Shown in pieces: positions 29,670 through 38,018 of a stretch of 64,000 nucleotides of DNA. Position numbers and translations under genes: made by a program. Source of the DNA: Bdellovibrionota bacterium. Its GTDB lineage: Bacteria > Bdellovibrionota > Bdellovibrionia > Bdellovibrionales > JAMPXM01. How positions within the stretch are numbered: position 1 is the first letter of the stretch; each line of letters opens with the position of its first letter. The stretch is taken from assembly GCA_963170185.1 (NCBI GenBank), contig CAUJGS010000044.1, positions 1 through 64,000 of the forward strand, written 5' to 3'. The notes beneath the pieces were generated by a model. The model saw nothing but the letters and a program-made list of their open reading frames with translations, did not search any database and was not told the DNA's origin.

Positions 29670-30925
29670 TAAGGAGCGTTTGGCCGGAATGGGAGCGCTT
29701 GCTCGGGGATGGTCGAGGGTGAGCCATCTCGCACGGCCATGTAGTTTGGCGACATGATTTCGATGTCGTGCTTTTTGAAGCTCGCTTGGATTGCCGTGTG
29801 AATATCGGAGTAAGACTGCGCCATGGAGTTCGCGTCTTCTGTGTAGGCATTGATCTCGTAAGCGACGGCGAAGTCATTGAGTGCCGTTTGAAATACGAAG
29901 GGTTTAGGCTCTTGAAGAACTTTGGGACAGGCAAGCGCGGCTTCGACGAGAGCCTGGTGAACTTGCGGCCACGGTACGTCGTAGCCGATCGTGACGGTGG
30001 TGTTGAGAATGAGGCCCTTCTGTTTTGAGACCGCGCTGTAGTTGATGATGTGCGTATTCAAAATCAGCGAGTTCGGAATCGTGACGTCGACGTTTTTGAT
30101 GGTGCGAATTCGGGTGACGAGAAGTGATTTCTCCATGATGTCGCCGATGGTGTCGCCGATTCGGACTCGGTCACCGGGCTTGAAGGGGCGCATGTAGGTC
30201 ATGACGATTCCGGCTATCATGTTGGAGATGGCCGAGGACGACCCGAACGAGACCAAGACGCCAAGGAAGACGGACACGCCTTGAAAGGCCGGTGAGCTGG
30301 AGCCCGGAATGTATGGGAAACACATCACGGCCGCTAGCAAGATGACAAAGATGCGAACGATTTGAAAGCTTGGACGGGCCCAATCTTGGTGGAAGCCATC
30401 GAATTGGATGCGGCCGGACTCCACCGCCAAGAAGAGCGCGTTGAGAACCTTTAAGAGATAGCGCGTGAAGACGATGATGACGGCGATGAAAAACAAGTTC
30501 GGGATGAGGGTCGTGAGCCCATTCCAAATCCACAGAACTGGTTCGGCGACCATTTCGAAGATGCGATCGGCCCAACCTTGAGTCCAGTGGAAGAAGCTTA
30601 GGACAATCGGGATATAGAAATAAGTCAGGACGAGAGTGAAGCCGATCCACGTGGTTTCGATGAGAACATCGACGATCGTGCCGATGGCGTGACGGTCGAG
30701 AATTCGGGATTGGAACAGAACTCGAAACGGCCCTTTTTCGAAGATGTGAGAAACAGAGAGCCAGTTGGCGAGTTTCACTTTCAGGTTTGTGGTTGCGCCA
30801 CGGCCGAGTCGAAGCAGGCCAATGTACAAAAGTGTGACGACAATGGCGGCGAGGGCACCGGCAAGCAGGGTTTGGTTGGTGTTGAGGGTGAGGTTGAACT
30901 TGGTTCCGAGTTCAGCAAAATCCAT
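29669..30925 (-). CDS. MscS-family mechanosensitive channel
   Basis: This is a 418-residue small-conductance mechanosensitive channel. About four or five N-terminal membrane spans come first. Then come the pore helix region GVSVFLGVLVSFGSSSAISN and the beta domain RPFKPGDRVRIGDTIGDIME, and last a cytosolic C-domain (VTIPNSLILNTHIINYS). By family it opens under membrane tension to release solutes. The start has GGAGG 6 bases upstream. It is the third gene of a leftward operon, 62 bases after the TIGR03545-type gene, so it may serve an envelope complex as well as osmotic protection. Confidence 0.92.
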   Translation of the reverse strand: MDFAELGTKFNLTLNTNQTLLAGALAAIVVTLLYIGLLRLGRGATTNLKVKLANWLSVSHIFEKGPFRVLFQSRILDRHAIGTIVDVLIETTWIGFTLVLTYFYIPIVLSFFHWTQGWADRIFEMVAEPVLWIWNGLTTLIPNLFFIAVIIVFTRYLLKVLNALFLAVESGRIQFDGFHQDWARPSFQIVRIFVILLAAVMCFPYIPGSSSPAFQGVSVFLGVLVSFGSSSAISNMIAGIVMTYMRPFKPGDRVRIGDTIGDIMEKSLLVTRIRTIKNVDVTIPNSLILNTHIINYSAVSKQKGLILNTTVTIGYDVPWPQVHQALVEAALACPKVLQEPKPFVFQTALNDFAVAYEINAYTEDANSMAQSYSDIHTAIQASFKKHDIEIMSPNYMAVRDGSPSTIPEQALPFRPNAP

Positions 30926-30987
30926 GGGGTCCTCCGGGAGCGAGAGTTCGGCCGACTGTGAAGCCGGCTTGTGAAGTCAGCTTCGGG

Positions 30988-32895
30988 TTAGAAGCCGAGG
31001 CGTTTTTTGAGTTCGTCGGCGGCTTTTTGAGCTTCGTTTTGAAGTTTGCCTTTTTGTTCGTTGATCGCTTTGTTCTTTTGCTTTTCGAGCTCACCTTTGA
31101 GGCCGTTGATCGCGGACTCTTTTCCTTGCAGAACCTTGGTGATATCGCCTTGGCTCGAAGAGAACTCGCCCAGCAGTTTGTTCTTTTCGGAGCCGATGGT
31201 GTCGTCGATCATTTTTTGGAGCTTACCTTTGGCTTCGTTGATCTTGGCTTGAAGCTGTTTTTCAAAACCTTTTTGTAGCTCGGAGCCCAGATTGGAGTCG
31301 AAACCAAATGAGAGGTTTGTCCAAGAGCCCTTGATCTCCGCGTTGAGCGTGACCTTGGTGAGATCGTTCATCACGTTCTTTAAGATCTCGTCGACGACCG
31401 CATTTTTTGCATTGGCCTCGTGGGTGATCTTCGTGAAGACCGACTCGAGGTTCATTTTAAGCTCTTGGTTGCGAAGAACGGCCATGAGCTTAGATGAGCC
31501 AGTGGCCTGTTTGAAACCGATGTTGACTTCATCGCTTTGCAAAAGTTTTTGCTCGGTGATTGGGAAGCTTGCGACCGTTAACTCAAGCGACTCGACCGGC
31601 TCTTCGGTGCGGTGATCGATGGTGATGAGGCCTTTAACACCTTCGATTTGTGAATGCGGGAAACGGCCCGTGAACGAAAGCGTCGTGGGCAGTCCCAACA
31701 TTGGCGGATCGTCGGTGAGGTTTTTGAGTTCGCCAGTGAGGTCTCCCGATGGTCCGTCGGGAGATTCTTTCGATGAGATCGCGGCTTTTTTTAGCCAGAA
31801 CATCGGATAGGCTTTTTGTTTTCCGAATTTGTAGGTGCGACCTTCCGAGCGTTCGCGAGCTGTGGGCTTGGCGAATTCCGCTTTCTGTTCGGCCGTCTTC
31901 TTGGGCGGCATGTATTGGCGTGCTTTGTTGGCGTAGGTTTCAAACTGCCGCACGCGCGCGAGGATCATGGGACCAAAGATGCTTTTGGCGATGGAAGCCG
32001 CGTCGAGAGAGGGAATTTTGAAGCGGTTTTGCAGATCCTTGATGTCGTTGTCGACGAAGGACTTGAGTTCATCCATGCTTTTCTTAAGAGAGCTCATTTC
32101 GGTGCTGACAGCTTGGCTGGTGCTTTGTACCTCTTTTACTTTGCCGTCGACGTCTTTTACGAGCGCATCGATCTGCTGGAAGGATTGCGTGACTTCCATC
32201 GGATTCGAAAAGCCGCTTGTCTTGATGGATTTCGCTCGTGTTTCAAAGCCCTTGATGTCTTCGTTTTTCGGCAAGCGTGCTATGCGTGCTTCCCATTCGG
32301 TTTTCTTCTTTTGGAGTTCTTGTTCGAGTTCTTTGATACGTTTCGAGCTTTTGAGTTCGCCTTCGATGTTTTTGAGCTGGCTAGCCGGGTCGGCACCCTG
32401 CAGAAGAGAGGCGGCATCGCCGAGCACATTGTGTTGGAATTGTTTCTCCATGCTGGCAAGGGCCTCAGCTTTTAGCTGCTCGGACTTTGATTCTGATGGC
32501 GGAGTCGGCGGCAGCACGCGCCCTGGGCGTTTGCGTTCGGTACCCAGGCGGATGTCGAGAATGCTGGCGTCTTCGACGGCGACTTTGCCGCGCAAAAGAG
32601 CGTCCCAGAGCATTTCGAATCGGATGAGTCCGAGTTCGATAAGGTTTTTTGCCGGTGCTTCGGCGTTCGTGACTTGAATGCCACGGATTTCAAGCGAGGC
32701 GCCGAGGAAGTCGGTTTTCACACTAGCGACGTTGACTTCTGCGCCGTGAGCAAGTGTCCCGCCGTACTCAAGCGCTCGGCGCACGTGTGAATCGAAGAAG
32801 AAAAAGAAGTACGCCCAGATAAGACCAATGATGATCGAAATCGGGAGAATGGCTTCAAAGCGAATCGGCCCTTTGGCTTTTTTTGGTTTGCTCAT
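30988..32895 (-). CDS. TIGR03545-type AsmA-like envelope protein
   Basis: This 635-residue protein has one N-terminal membrane anchor (ILPISIIIGLIWAYFFFFF, about residues 16-35). An AsmA-like beta region then contains LGASLEIRGIQVTN and AVEDASILDIRLGTERKRPG. A long alpha-helical or coiled-coil section covers about residues 140-310, and the charged C-terminus is rich in K, E, Q and A (GELEKQKNKAINEQKGKLQN). I recognise the pattern of the TIGR03545 family, whose function is not established. It pairs, as usual, with a TIGR03546-type gene just upstream (18 bases). A role in inter-membrane lipid or envelope transport is an inference from AsmA resemblance only. Confidence 0.75.
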   Translation of the reverse strand: MSKPKKAKGPIRFEAILPISIIIGLIWAYFFFFFDSHVRRALEYGGTLAHGAEVNVASVKTDFLGASLEIRGIQVTNAEAPAKNLIELGLIRFEMLWDALLRGKVAVEDASILDIRLGTERKRPGRVLPPTPPSESKSEQLKAEALASMEKQFQHNVLGDAASLLQGADPASQLKNIEGELKSSKRIKELEQELQKKKTEWEARIARLPKNEDIKGFETRAKSIKTSGFSNPMEVTQSFQQIDALVKDVDGKVKEVQSTSQAVSTEMSSLKKSMDELKSFVDNDIKDLQNRFKIPSLDAASIAKSIFGPMILARVRQFETYANKARQYMPPKKTAEQKAEFAKPTARERSEGRTYKFGKQKAYPMFWLKKAAISSKESPDGPSGDLTGELKNLTDDPPMLGLPTTLSFTGRFPHSQIEGVKGLITIDHRTEEPVESLELTVASFPITEQKLLQSDEVNIGFKQATGSSKLMAVLRNQELKMNLESVFTKITHEANAKNAVVDEILKNVMNDLTKVTLNAEIKGSWTNLSFGFDSNLGSELQKGFEKQLQAKINEAKGKLQKMIDDTIGSEKNKLLGEFSSSQGDITKVLQGKESAINGLKGELEKQKNKAINEQKGKLQNEAQKAADELKKRLGF

Positions 32896-32913
32896 GTTGT
32901 TGTTCTCCAGATG

Positions 32914-33441
32914 TTAGGCGCCGTAAAGTTCGTCGTATTTTGCGTAGAATTTGTAGAGGGTCGTTGTCTGCATAGCTTTAAAGAGTTTTGTCTCTTTGAA
33001 GCGTGCGACCACAGTTGCGCGGTATTTTTCAACCATGATGCGTGAGACGAAGAAGACGACCGGGAAGAGCGCGATGCTCATCACGGCCGATCCCATGACG
33101 ATGGAGTTGTTGAAGCGAGTGAATGGCACGATCGGCATGTTGTACATCTCGGTGAAGAGCCCTTGAAGAGCTGGCATTTCGAGGACGACTGTGCCGATGG
33201 CGTGAGCGACGGGATCAAGTGCCCAAGCGATCAACGAAAAGAAGAATGCGAAGACGGTGGCCGCGCCGATCTGAATACGGAAGAAGAGTAGCAACAAAAT
33301 CACCAGCAGGGTTTGGAGCGAGAATGCCGGAGCAAAACCGAGAATCAAACCGCAGGCGATACCGCTTGCGATTTGATTGGTCCCCGTGTCGCTGTTGAGA
33401 AGTTTTAGGAAAGCGAAGATCTGCTTGAGGATGAATGTCAT
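32914..33441 (-). CDS. TIGR03546-type (DUF2062-like) membrane protein
   Basis: This is a 175-residue membrane protein with about three spans. The pattern IASGIACGLILGFAPAFSLQ and ALDPVAHAIGTVVLE resembles the TIGR03546 / DUF2062 group. It is first in the operon with the TIGR03545-type gene and an MscS channel. An ORF extending 57 codons upstream was rejected: it is low-complexity P/S/R-rich sequence, and AGAGG stands just before this ATG. Function unknown. Confidence 0.75.
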   Translation of the reverse strand: MTFILKQIFAFLKLLNSDTGTNQIASGIACGLILGFAPAFSLQTLLVILLLLFFRIQIGAATVFAFFFSLIAWALDPVAHAIGTVVLEMPALQGLFTEMYNMPIVPFTRFNNSIVMGSAVMSIALFPVVFFVSRIMVEKYRATVVARFKETKLFKAMQTTTLYKFYAKYDELYGA

Positions 33442-33601
33442 GAGGGTCCTCTGGTTGAAAGGTAGAGGCTTTACGCTAGCGAGGAGTGGGGAGGACGGGC
33501 AAGAGGTGGCGCACCTAGGGGAAGTATGCCGGGGCGGGGCGTCGGTGGCTGGCCGGGAGGGCGTGCGGCTCGGTCGGCCTGACTTTGTCGGAGGGACGGG
33601 C

Positions 33602-33631
33602 TTTGACTGCATGTCAAAGAGGCGGCATGAT
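33602..33631 (+). promoter_or_regulatory. Putative promoter and operator of the aminotransferase gene
   Basis: TTGACT (5 of 6) is followed after 17 bases by CATGAT (4 of 6), 48 bases before the ATG. The -35 lies inside a 6-bp inverted repeat TTTGAC-TGCAT-GTCAAA (33602-33618), which could be a repressor site. The 120 bases upstream of it are very G-rich. Confidence 0.5.
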
Positions 33632-33678
33632 GCTGGTCTCGTTGGCCCCTCTGTATGGGCTTATTAGAAAGGCAGCTT

Positions 33679-34806
33679 ATGTCGACCAACTCGACTCCGA
33701 TTCCTTACCTTGATCTCAAACATCAGTACAAAGCGATGGAAGCCGCGATCCAAAGTCGGATCACTACCGTTTTGAATCACGGGCAGTTCATTCTCGGACC
33801 TGAAGTGGAAGAGAGCGAAAAGGCACTGGCGGCGTTTGCGGGCTCGAAGTACTGCCTGACGGCTGCGAGTGGAACAGATGCATTGATGATGGCCTTGATG
33901 GCTCTTGGCGTAGGCCCGGGTGATGAAGTGATCACGACGGCGTTTTCGTTCTTTGCGACGGCGGAAGTCGTATCGCTTGTCGGCGCGACACCGGTTTTTG
34001 TCGACATCGATCCTGTGACCTACAATCTGAATCCGGCGCTGGTCGAAGCGGCGATCACGAAGAAGACGAAGGTCATCATGCCGGTTTCTTTGTACGGACA
34101 GCCTGCGGACTTCAAAGAGTTTGATCAGATCGCGAAGAAGCATGGTTTGTTTGTCGTGGAGGATGCGGCGCAAAGTTTCGGCGCTTCTTACGAGGGTGCT
34201 GGCGGCCGTAAGAGCGGTGCGCTTGGACATATTGGTGCCACGAGCTTCTTCCCGGCAAAACCTCTTGGTTGCTACGGTGACGGTGGCGCGGTTTTCACGG
34301 ATGACGAAACGCTTTACAAGAAAATGGCGATGATTCGTGTGCACGGCCAGGAGTCGCGCTATCACCATGTGGTGATGGGGATCAACGGTCGCCTGGACAC
34401 GATTCAGTGCACAATTCTGATCGAGAAACTTAATCGCTACGGTTGGGAAATTGAACGCCGTCAGCGTGTGGCGAAGATGTACAACGAAGCGTTTGCGGCT
34501 CTTGGCGCAAAGCTCGTGATTCCGAAAGTGAAATCGGATCGTCAGTCGGTGTGGGCGCAGTACACGGTTTTGGTTGAAAATCGCGAGCAGTTTGCTGCGA
34601 AGTTAAAAGAGCTTGGTGTGCCGACTTCGGTGCATTACCCAAGCCCGCTTCATCACCAGCCGGTCTATAAAGAATTGCGCGATCGCTACAATCTGCCAGA
34701 GAGCGAGAAGGCGGCGAAACGTTGCATCAGCCTTCCGCTCTACGCGGATATGCCAGACGAGCATGTTGAGCGCGTGATCGCGGCTGTGAAGCAGGTTTTG
34801 GCGTAG
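33679..34806 (+). CDS. DegT/DnrJ/EryC1/StrS-family sugar aminotransferase
   Basis: This is a 375-residue PLP-dependent aminotransferase that adds an amino group to a keto-sugar nucleotide. The motifs ASGTDALMMALMALGVGPGD, FVVEDAAQSFGA (Asp162 and Gln165 around the PLP ring) and FFPAKPLGCYGDGGA with the PLP lysine K194 are complete. It resembles WbpE/ArnB-type enzymes; the substrate cannot be fixed. The ATG was chosen over an upstream TTG because AAAGG precedes it by 6 bases. The surrounding genes suggest surface polysaccharide synthesis. Confidence 0.9.
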   Translation: MSTNSTPIPYLDLKHQYKAMEAAIQSRITTVLNHGQFILGPEVEESEKALAAFAGSKYCLTAASGTDALMMALMALGVGPGDEVITTAFSFFATAEVVSLVGATPVFVDIDPVTYNLNPALVEAAITKKTKVIMPVSLYGQPADFKEFDQIAKKHGLFVVEDAAQSFGASYEGAGGRKSGALGHIGATSFFPAKPLGCYGDGGAVFTDDETLYKKMAMIRVHGQESRYHHVVMGINGRLDTIQCTILIEKLNRYGWEIERRQRVAKMYNEAFAALGAKLVIPKVKSDRQSVWAQYTVLVENREQFAAKLKELGVPTSVHYPSPLHHQPVYKELRDRYNLPESEKAAKRCISLPLYADMPDEHVERVIAAVKQVLA

Positions 34807-34835
34807 ACGTGGCGTTGTCGCCTCTTAAGGGTAGA

Positions 34836-35138
34836 TTAGCCAACCTTGAGTTTCACTTTTGGGTTGAGCTTTTCATAGAGGTTGATGAGGCGATCTGTTG
34901 AGAACCCTTCTATGCGATTGCGCAGGATTTTGCTGATCTTGCCTTCGTCGATGCCGAGGGTTTTCGCAAGCTCGCGTTGTGAGAGCTTGTGATCGAGTTT
35001 GTAGGCGACAAACTTTTGCTGGAGATCAAATCGAAACCTTTCAAGTGGTGTTGGGTGAGTCGGTGGCGCTAGTGTGCCTTCGGTTTTTTCAAGATCCTTT
35101 AAGGCTCGCTTGATTCGCTCTTTTTTTGGAAACGGCAT
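34836..35138 (-). CDS. XRE-type helix-turn-helix protein, probable antitoxin
   Basis: This is a 100-residue protein with a Cro/XRE helix-turn-helix at about residues 52-85 (LSQRELAKTLGIDEGKISKI). A basic N-terminal arm (KKERIKRALKDLEK) precedes it. It lies 3 bases after a small unknown gene on the same strand and has a strong GGAGG upstream. The arrangement (small upstream protein, then XRE protein) is that of HigBA-like toxin-antitoxin pairs, so it is probably the DNA-binding antitoxin that binds the inverted repeat before the operon. Confidence 0.75.
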   Translation of the reverse strand: MPFPKKERIKRALKDLEKTEGTLAPPTHPTPLERFRFDLQQKFVAYKLDHKLSQRELAKTLGIDEGKISKILRNRIEGFSTDRLINLYEKLNPKVKLKVG

Positions 35139-35141
35139 GTT

Positions 35142-35432
35142 TCACCTCCGGTAGGCGTTTACCACGCCAATGTACGACTCATTTTCTTCAAGCAGCCAGA
35201 TGAGCTTATAGAACTTGCCGTTCAATCCGATCTGATCCTGGCTGAAATAGTTAAACGGCGGATCTTCGACATCGGGTTCGACGAACTTCCCGTCGAGCAT
35301 TTGAACAAGCCTCAGAATGATCTCGTCGTCAATCGACGACGAGTGCTTTTCCTCATAGTGTGGATCGACAACTACCTTTGTTATGCGCTTTCTATTCACC
35401 GTGAGATCAAGACTGTACTCTCGTCGCTTCAT
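35142..35432 (-). CDS. Small basic protein, probable toxin of a TA pair
   Basis: This is a 96-residue protein of unrecognised family. Visible features are a basic N-terminus (MKRREYSLDLTVNRKRITKV), a histidine-rich VDPHYEEKHSSSI stretch, and the C-terminal end KFYKLIWLLEENESYIGVVN followed by AYRR. The size, basic ends and C-terminal beta pattern are like RelE/HigB-type ribonuclease toxins, but no catalytic set can be named. The ATG follows AGGGTGAAA; a longer start would run into the inverted repeat. It is translated just before the XRE gene. Confidence 0.6.
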   Translation of the reverse strand: MKRREYSLDLTVNRKRITKVVVDPHYEEKHSSSIDDEIILRLVQMLDGKFVEPDVEDPPFNYFSQDQIGLNGKFYKLIWLLEENESYIGVVNAYRR

Positions 35433-35444
35433 TTTCACCCTATC

Positions 35445-35470
35445 AGAACTTGCCGTTTTTGGCAAGTTCT
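35445..35470 (-). promoter_or_regulatory. Perfect 10-bp inverted repeat, candidate TA operator
   Basis: AGAACTTGCC-GTTTTT-GGCAAGTTCT ends 13 bases upstream of the toxin-like gene. The position and perfect symmetry suit autoregulation by the XRE protein. As RNA it would also form a stable hairpin. Confidence 0.6.
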
Positions 35471-35580
35471 TGGTCCGAAATTGGCCTAGCTATGAAGGGA
35501 ATAGGCTCTAAGGTCAAACTGGCTTGGCCGCAGGCCGATTGGCGGACGGTATAGTTGGCTCTCCTTTGAGGGAGGCTTTG

Positions 35581-36741
35581 TTACTGAACGCTTTCTGGGG
35601 TGAAGAGGAGGCGGTCGGCCTCTTTGGTGACTTCGGAGAAGTCGTAGGTTTTTAGGATGAGGTTTTGGGCATGGCTTGTGATCTCGGGCCAGCGTGGGCG
35701 TTCTGCGAGAGCTTGCATGAGGGTCTTGGTGAGGCTTGCCTGGCTTTCTGGTTCGAAGAGCCAGCCGGTTTTAGAGGGAGCGATGAGATCGGGCGTGCCG
35801 CCGGAGTTTGTGCCGAGGCAGGGAACACCAGCCAGCAGGGCTTCCAAAAGTGTAAGCGCGAAGTTCTCTTTGTAGGTTGCGAGTATAAAGAGATCAAAAG
35901 CGCTTAAGTAGTTGGTGCCGCCATCGAGTCGCCCCAGTTTGGTGATACGGCTTGCGACTTCGGGCTCTGTTTGTCTGAGGCCTTCGAGTTCAGCTTGGAG
36001 TTCCGCATCGAGTTTCACGGCCTTGGGGTCGCTGGCTGTTGCTGGGCCGATCATCAGAAAATGTGTTTCGGGCTTTTCGCGTAAAACTGTGAGTGCCGAG
36101 TCCCATAGCTCGCGACTGCCTTTGCCGGCGTCGACGCGTGCAAGTGTGCCGAAAACAATCGCCTGTTCGGGGATATCCAGGAGCCTACGGGCTTCGCCGC
36201 GTGGGAGGAGATTCGCCATGAGACTTTTTGTGTCGCGGCCGTAGCGTACGACTTTGATTTTATCTGCCGCAATCGGAAGAAATTTTTCGAGTGTGGCTTT
36301 GGAAGCATTCGACGAGCACCAGAATTGATCGATGAGAGAGTAGACCAGGGCGTGCAGTGGATCGCGCTTGGAGTGGCTGATCCAGATATGTGAGTAGAGC
36401 ACGACGAGAGGGCATTTGGCTTTTGGTGTGAACAGTCGAAGTTTTGCAAGATGCCACTTGAGAAGTTTTAGTTCTTGCGTGGAGTGAAGCACGATCACGT
36501 CGAAACTTGACCAGTCGACAGCGTCCGGTGAATCGAAGACTTTGCAGAGGCGTTTTCCTACGTGAGGTTTGTTTTCTTCGTGAAGCCTGTTGGCGAGCGG
36601 GGAACCGCCGAGAGCGAGGAAGCCGACATCGTGCCCACTTGAAAGGTGGTACTCGGCGAACTCTTTGGCGTAGGCTTCCGCCCCAGAGAAGCTGGGGCTT
36701 TGATAGACGTGAAGGATGCGTCGACTCGTGTGTTTGGTCAC
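35581..36741 (-). CDS. GT4-family glycosyltransferase
   Basis: This is a 386-residue GT-B glycosyltransferase. The N-terminal acceptor domain starts HVYQSPSFSGAEAYAKEFAE. The C-terminal nucleotide-sugar domain has FGTLARVDAGKGSRELWDSA and the E-X7-E-like motif KENFALTLLEALLAGVPCLG, which hold the donor. Donor and acceptor are unknown. The start is GTG, 4 bases after the wecE stop, so the two genes form one leftward operon for a surface glycan. Confidence 0.88.
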   Translation of the reverse strand: MTKHTSRRILHVYQSPSFSGAEAYAKEFAEYHLSSGHDVGFLALGGSPLANRLHEENKPHVGKRLCKVFDSPDAVDWSSFDVIVLHSTQELKLLKWHLAKLRLFTPKAKCPLVVLYSHIWISHSKRDPLHALVYSLIDQFWCSSNASKATLEKFLPIAADKIKVVRYGRDTKSLMANLLPRGEARRLLDIPEQAIVFGTLARVDAGKGSRELWDSALTVLREKPETHFLMIGPATASDPKAVKLDAELQAELEGLRQTEPEVASRITKLGRLDGGTNYLSAFDLFILATYKENFALTLLEALLAGVPCLGTNSGGTPDLIAPSKTGWLFEPESQASLTKTLMQALAERPRWPEITSHAQNLILKTYDFSEVTKEADRLLFTPESVQ

Positions 36742-36745
36742 GAGA

Positions 36746-37963
36746 CTAGGTGTCCAGCGGCGAACGGTAGTTTACGCCTTTGGTAGAGAGCGTTTTTAGG
36801 AAGCGCTTCGCGATATCCAAAACTCGCTCGGAGTGTTCGAGCTCCGCGAAAAGTGGAAGCCGAACGAGTCGATCGGAAACCGCGTCTGTTACGGGCAATG
36901 AGCCGCCAACGCTCGAGTTGGAGCCTGCGCCGACACGAGGACTGACGCGGCCAAATTTCTTTCCGCCAGGACTAGAGTGCAGAGGTACATAGTGAAACGG
37001 CGCTTGAATGCCTTCGGCTTTTAAGCCCTCGATGAGCGCCGAGCGAGTTTCGAGATCGGGAAGCAGCAAGTAGAAGATATGGGCGTTGTGTCGACATTCG
37101 GTTGGGATCGTTTGTAGACGAATGAGCTTGGCGTCCGCGAACTCTTGAAGTCCCTTTCGATAGTGATCCCAGATTGCTAGTCGCTTGTCGGTGATTTCGC
37201 GCGCGCGTTCGAGCTGCGCCAAAAGCAAAGCCGAGAGCAAGTCACTAGGGAGATATGACGAACCGATGTCGACCCAAGTGTATTTGTCGATTTGGCCGCG
37301 GAAGAACTGGCTTCGGTTTGTACCCTTCTCGCGGATGATTTCGGCTCTTAGCGCGAGCTTGTCGTCTTGAATGAGGAGAGCTCCGCCTTCGCCAGAGACG
37401 ATGTTTTTTGTTTCATGAAAACTAATCGCGCCGAAATCGCCGATCGTGCCTAAGGCACGTCCTTTGTAGGAGGCCATCAGGCCCTGTGCGGCGTCTTCGA
37501 TGACGAGGAGATTGTGCTTGCGCGCGATCTTTAAAATCGTGTCCATCTCGGCTGCGACACCGGCGTAGTGAACAGCGCAGATGGCTTTGGTTTTTGGTGT
37601 GATCGCGGCTTCAATTTCCGTCTCGTCGATATTGAGCGTATCTTCTCGCACATCAATGAAGACCGGGACCGCTTGTCTAAGCGCGACGGCATTGGCCGTT
37701 GAGACGAAGGTGTAAGACGGCATGATGACTTCGTCGCCGGGCTTGAGATCGGCCAGCAGAGCTGCCATTTCAAGTGCGGCCGTGCACGAGTGCGTGAGAA
37801 GAGCATGCGGTGTTTCGAGATTGGCTTTTAGCCAATCGTGACAGCGCTTGGTGAAGCCTCCGTCGCCGGAAAGCTTGCGGGTGGCCAAGCACTCGAGAAG
37901 ATAATCTCGTTCTTTGTCAGAAATCGAAGGGGAATGAAATGGAATGTTTGTCGGTTTTGACAT
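36746..37963 (-). CDS. wecE: dTDP-4-amino-4,6-dideoxygalactose transaminase
   Basis: This is a 405-residue PLP aminotransferase that closely follows enterobacterial WecE/RffA, which makes dTDP-4-amino-4,6-dideoxy-D-galactose. Shared blocks are LSGDGGFTKRCHDWL, LLTHSCTAALEMAALL, GDEVIMPSYTFVSTANA, IREKGTNRSQFFRGQIDKYT and FHETKN with the PLP lysine K186. An unusual extra segment of about 20 residues (VGAGSNSSVGGSLPVTDAVS) stands before the last strand, where WecE has a short HGEDRYTTKES-type loop. The ATG has GGAG 6 bases upstream; the longer frame overlaps the divergent gene and is rejected. Confidence 0.9.
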   Translation of the reverse strand: MSKPTNIPFHSPSISDKERDYLLECLATRKLSGDGGFTKRCHDWLKANLETPHALLTHSCTAALEMAALLADLKPGDEVIMPSYTFVSTANAVALRQAVPVFIDVREDTLNIDETEIEAAITPKTKAICAVHYAGVAAEMDTILKIARKHNLLVIEDAAQGLMASYKGRALGTIGDFGAISFHETKNIVSGEGGALLIQDDKLALRAEIIREKGTNRSQFFRGQIDKYTWVDIGSSYLPSDLLSALLLAQLERAREITDKRLAIWDHYRKGLQEFADAKLIRLQTIPTECRHNAHIFYLLLPDLETRSALIEGLKAEGIQAPFHYVPLHSSPGGKKFGRVSPRVGAGSNSSVGGSLPVTDAVSDRLVRLPLFAELEHSERVLDIAKRFLKTLSTKGVNYRSPLDT

Positions 37964-38018
37964 CGTTCTCCGCTCTTGAGAGGTTTTACCGAGTGAGCGG
38001 TAGCTTGCGGGAGGCTTT

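Noticed and set aside
31292-32677. Plus-strand ORFs up to 236 codons opposite the TIGR03545-type gene
   Set aside because: Phe/Ser/Leu-rich shadow frames of a Lys/Glu-rich coiled-coil gene; no start signals.
33480-33600. G-quadruplex in the G-rich stretch before the aminotransferase promoter
   Set aside because: There are several GGGG runs, but the loops between them are too long and uneven for a confident call.
35488-35517. Minus-strand TTGACC with CATAGC as the toxin-antitoxin promoter
   Set aside because: The -35 is good but the -10 matches only 3 of 6, so only the inverted repeat was reported.
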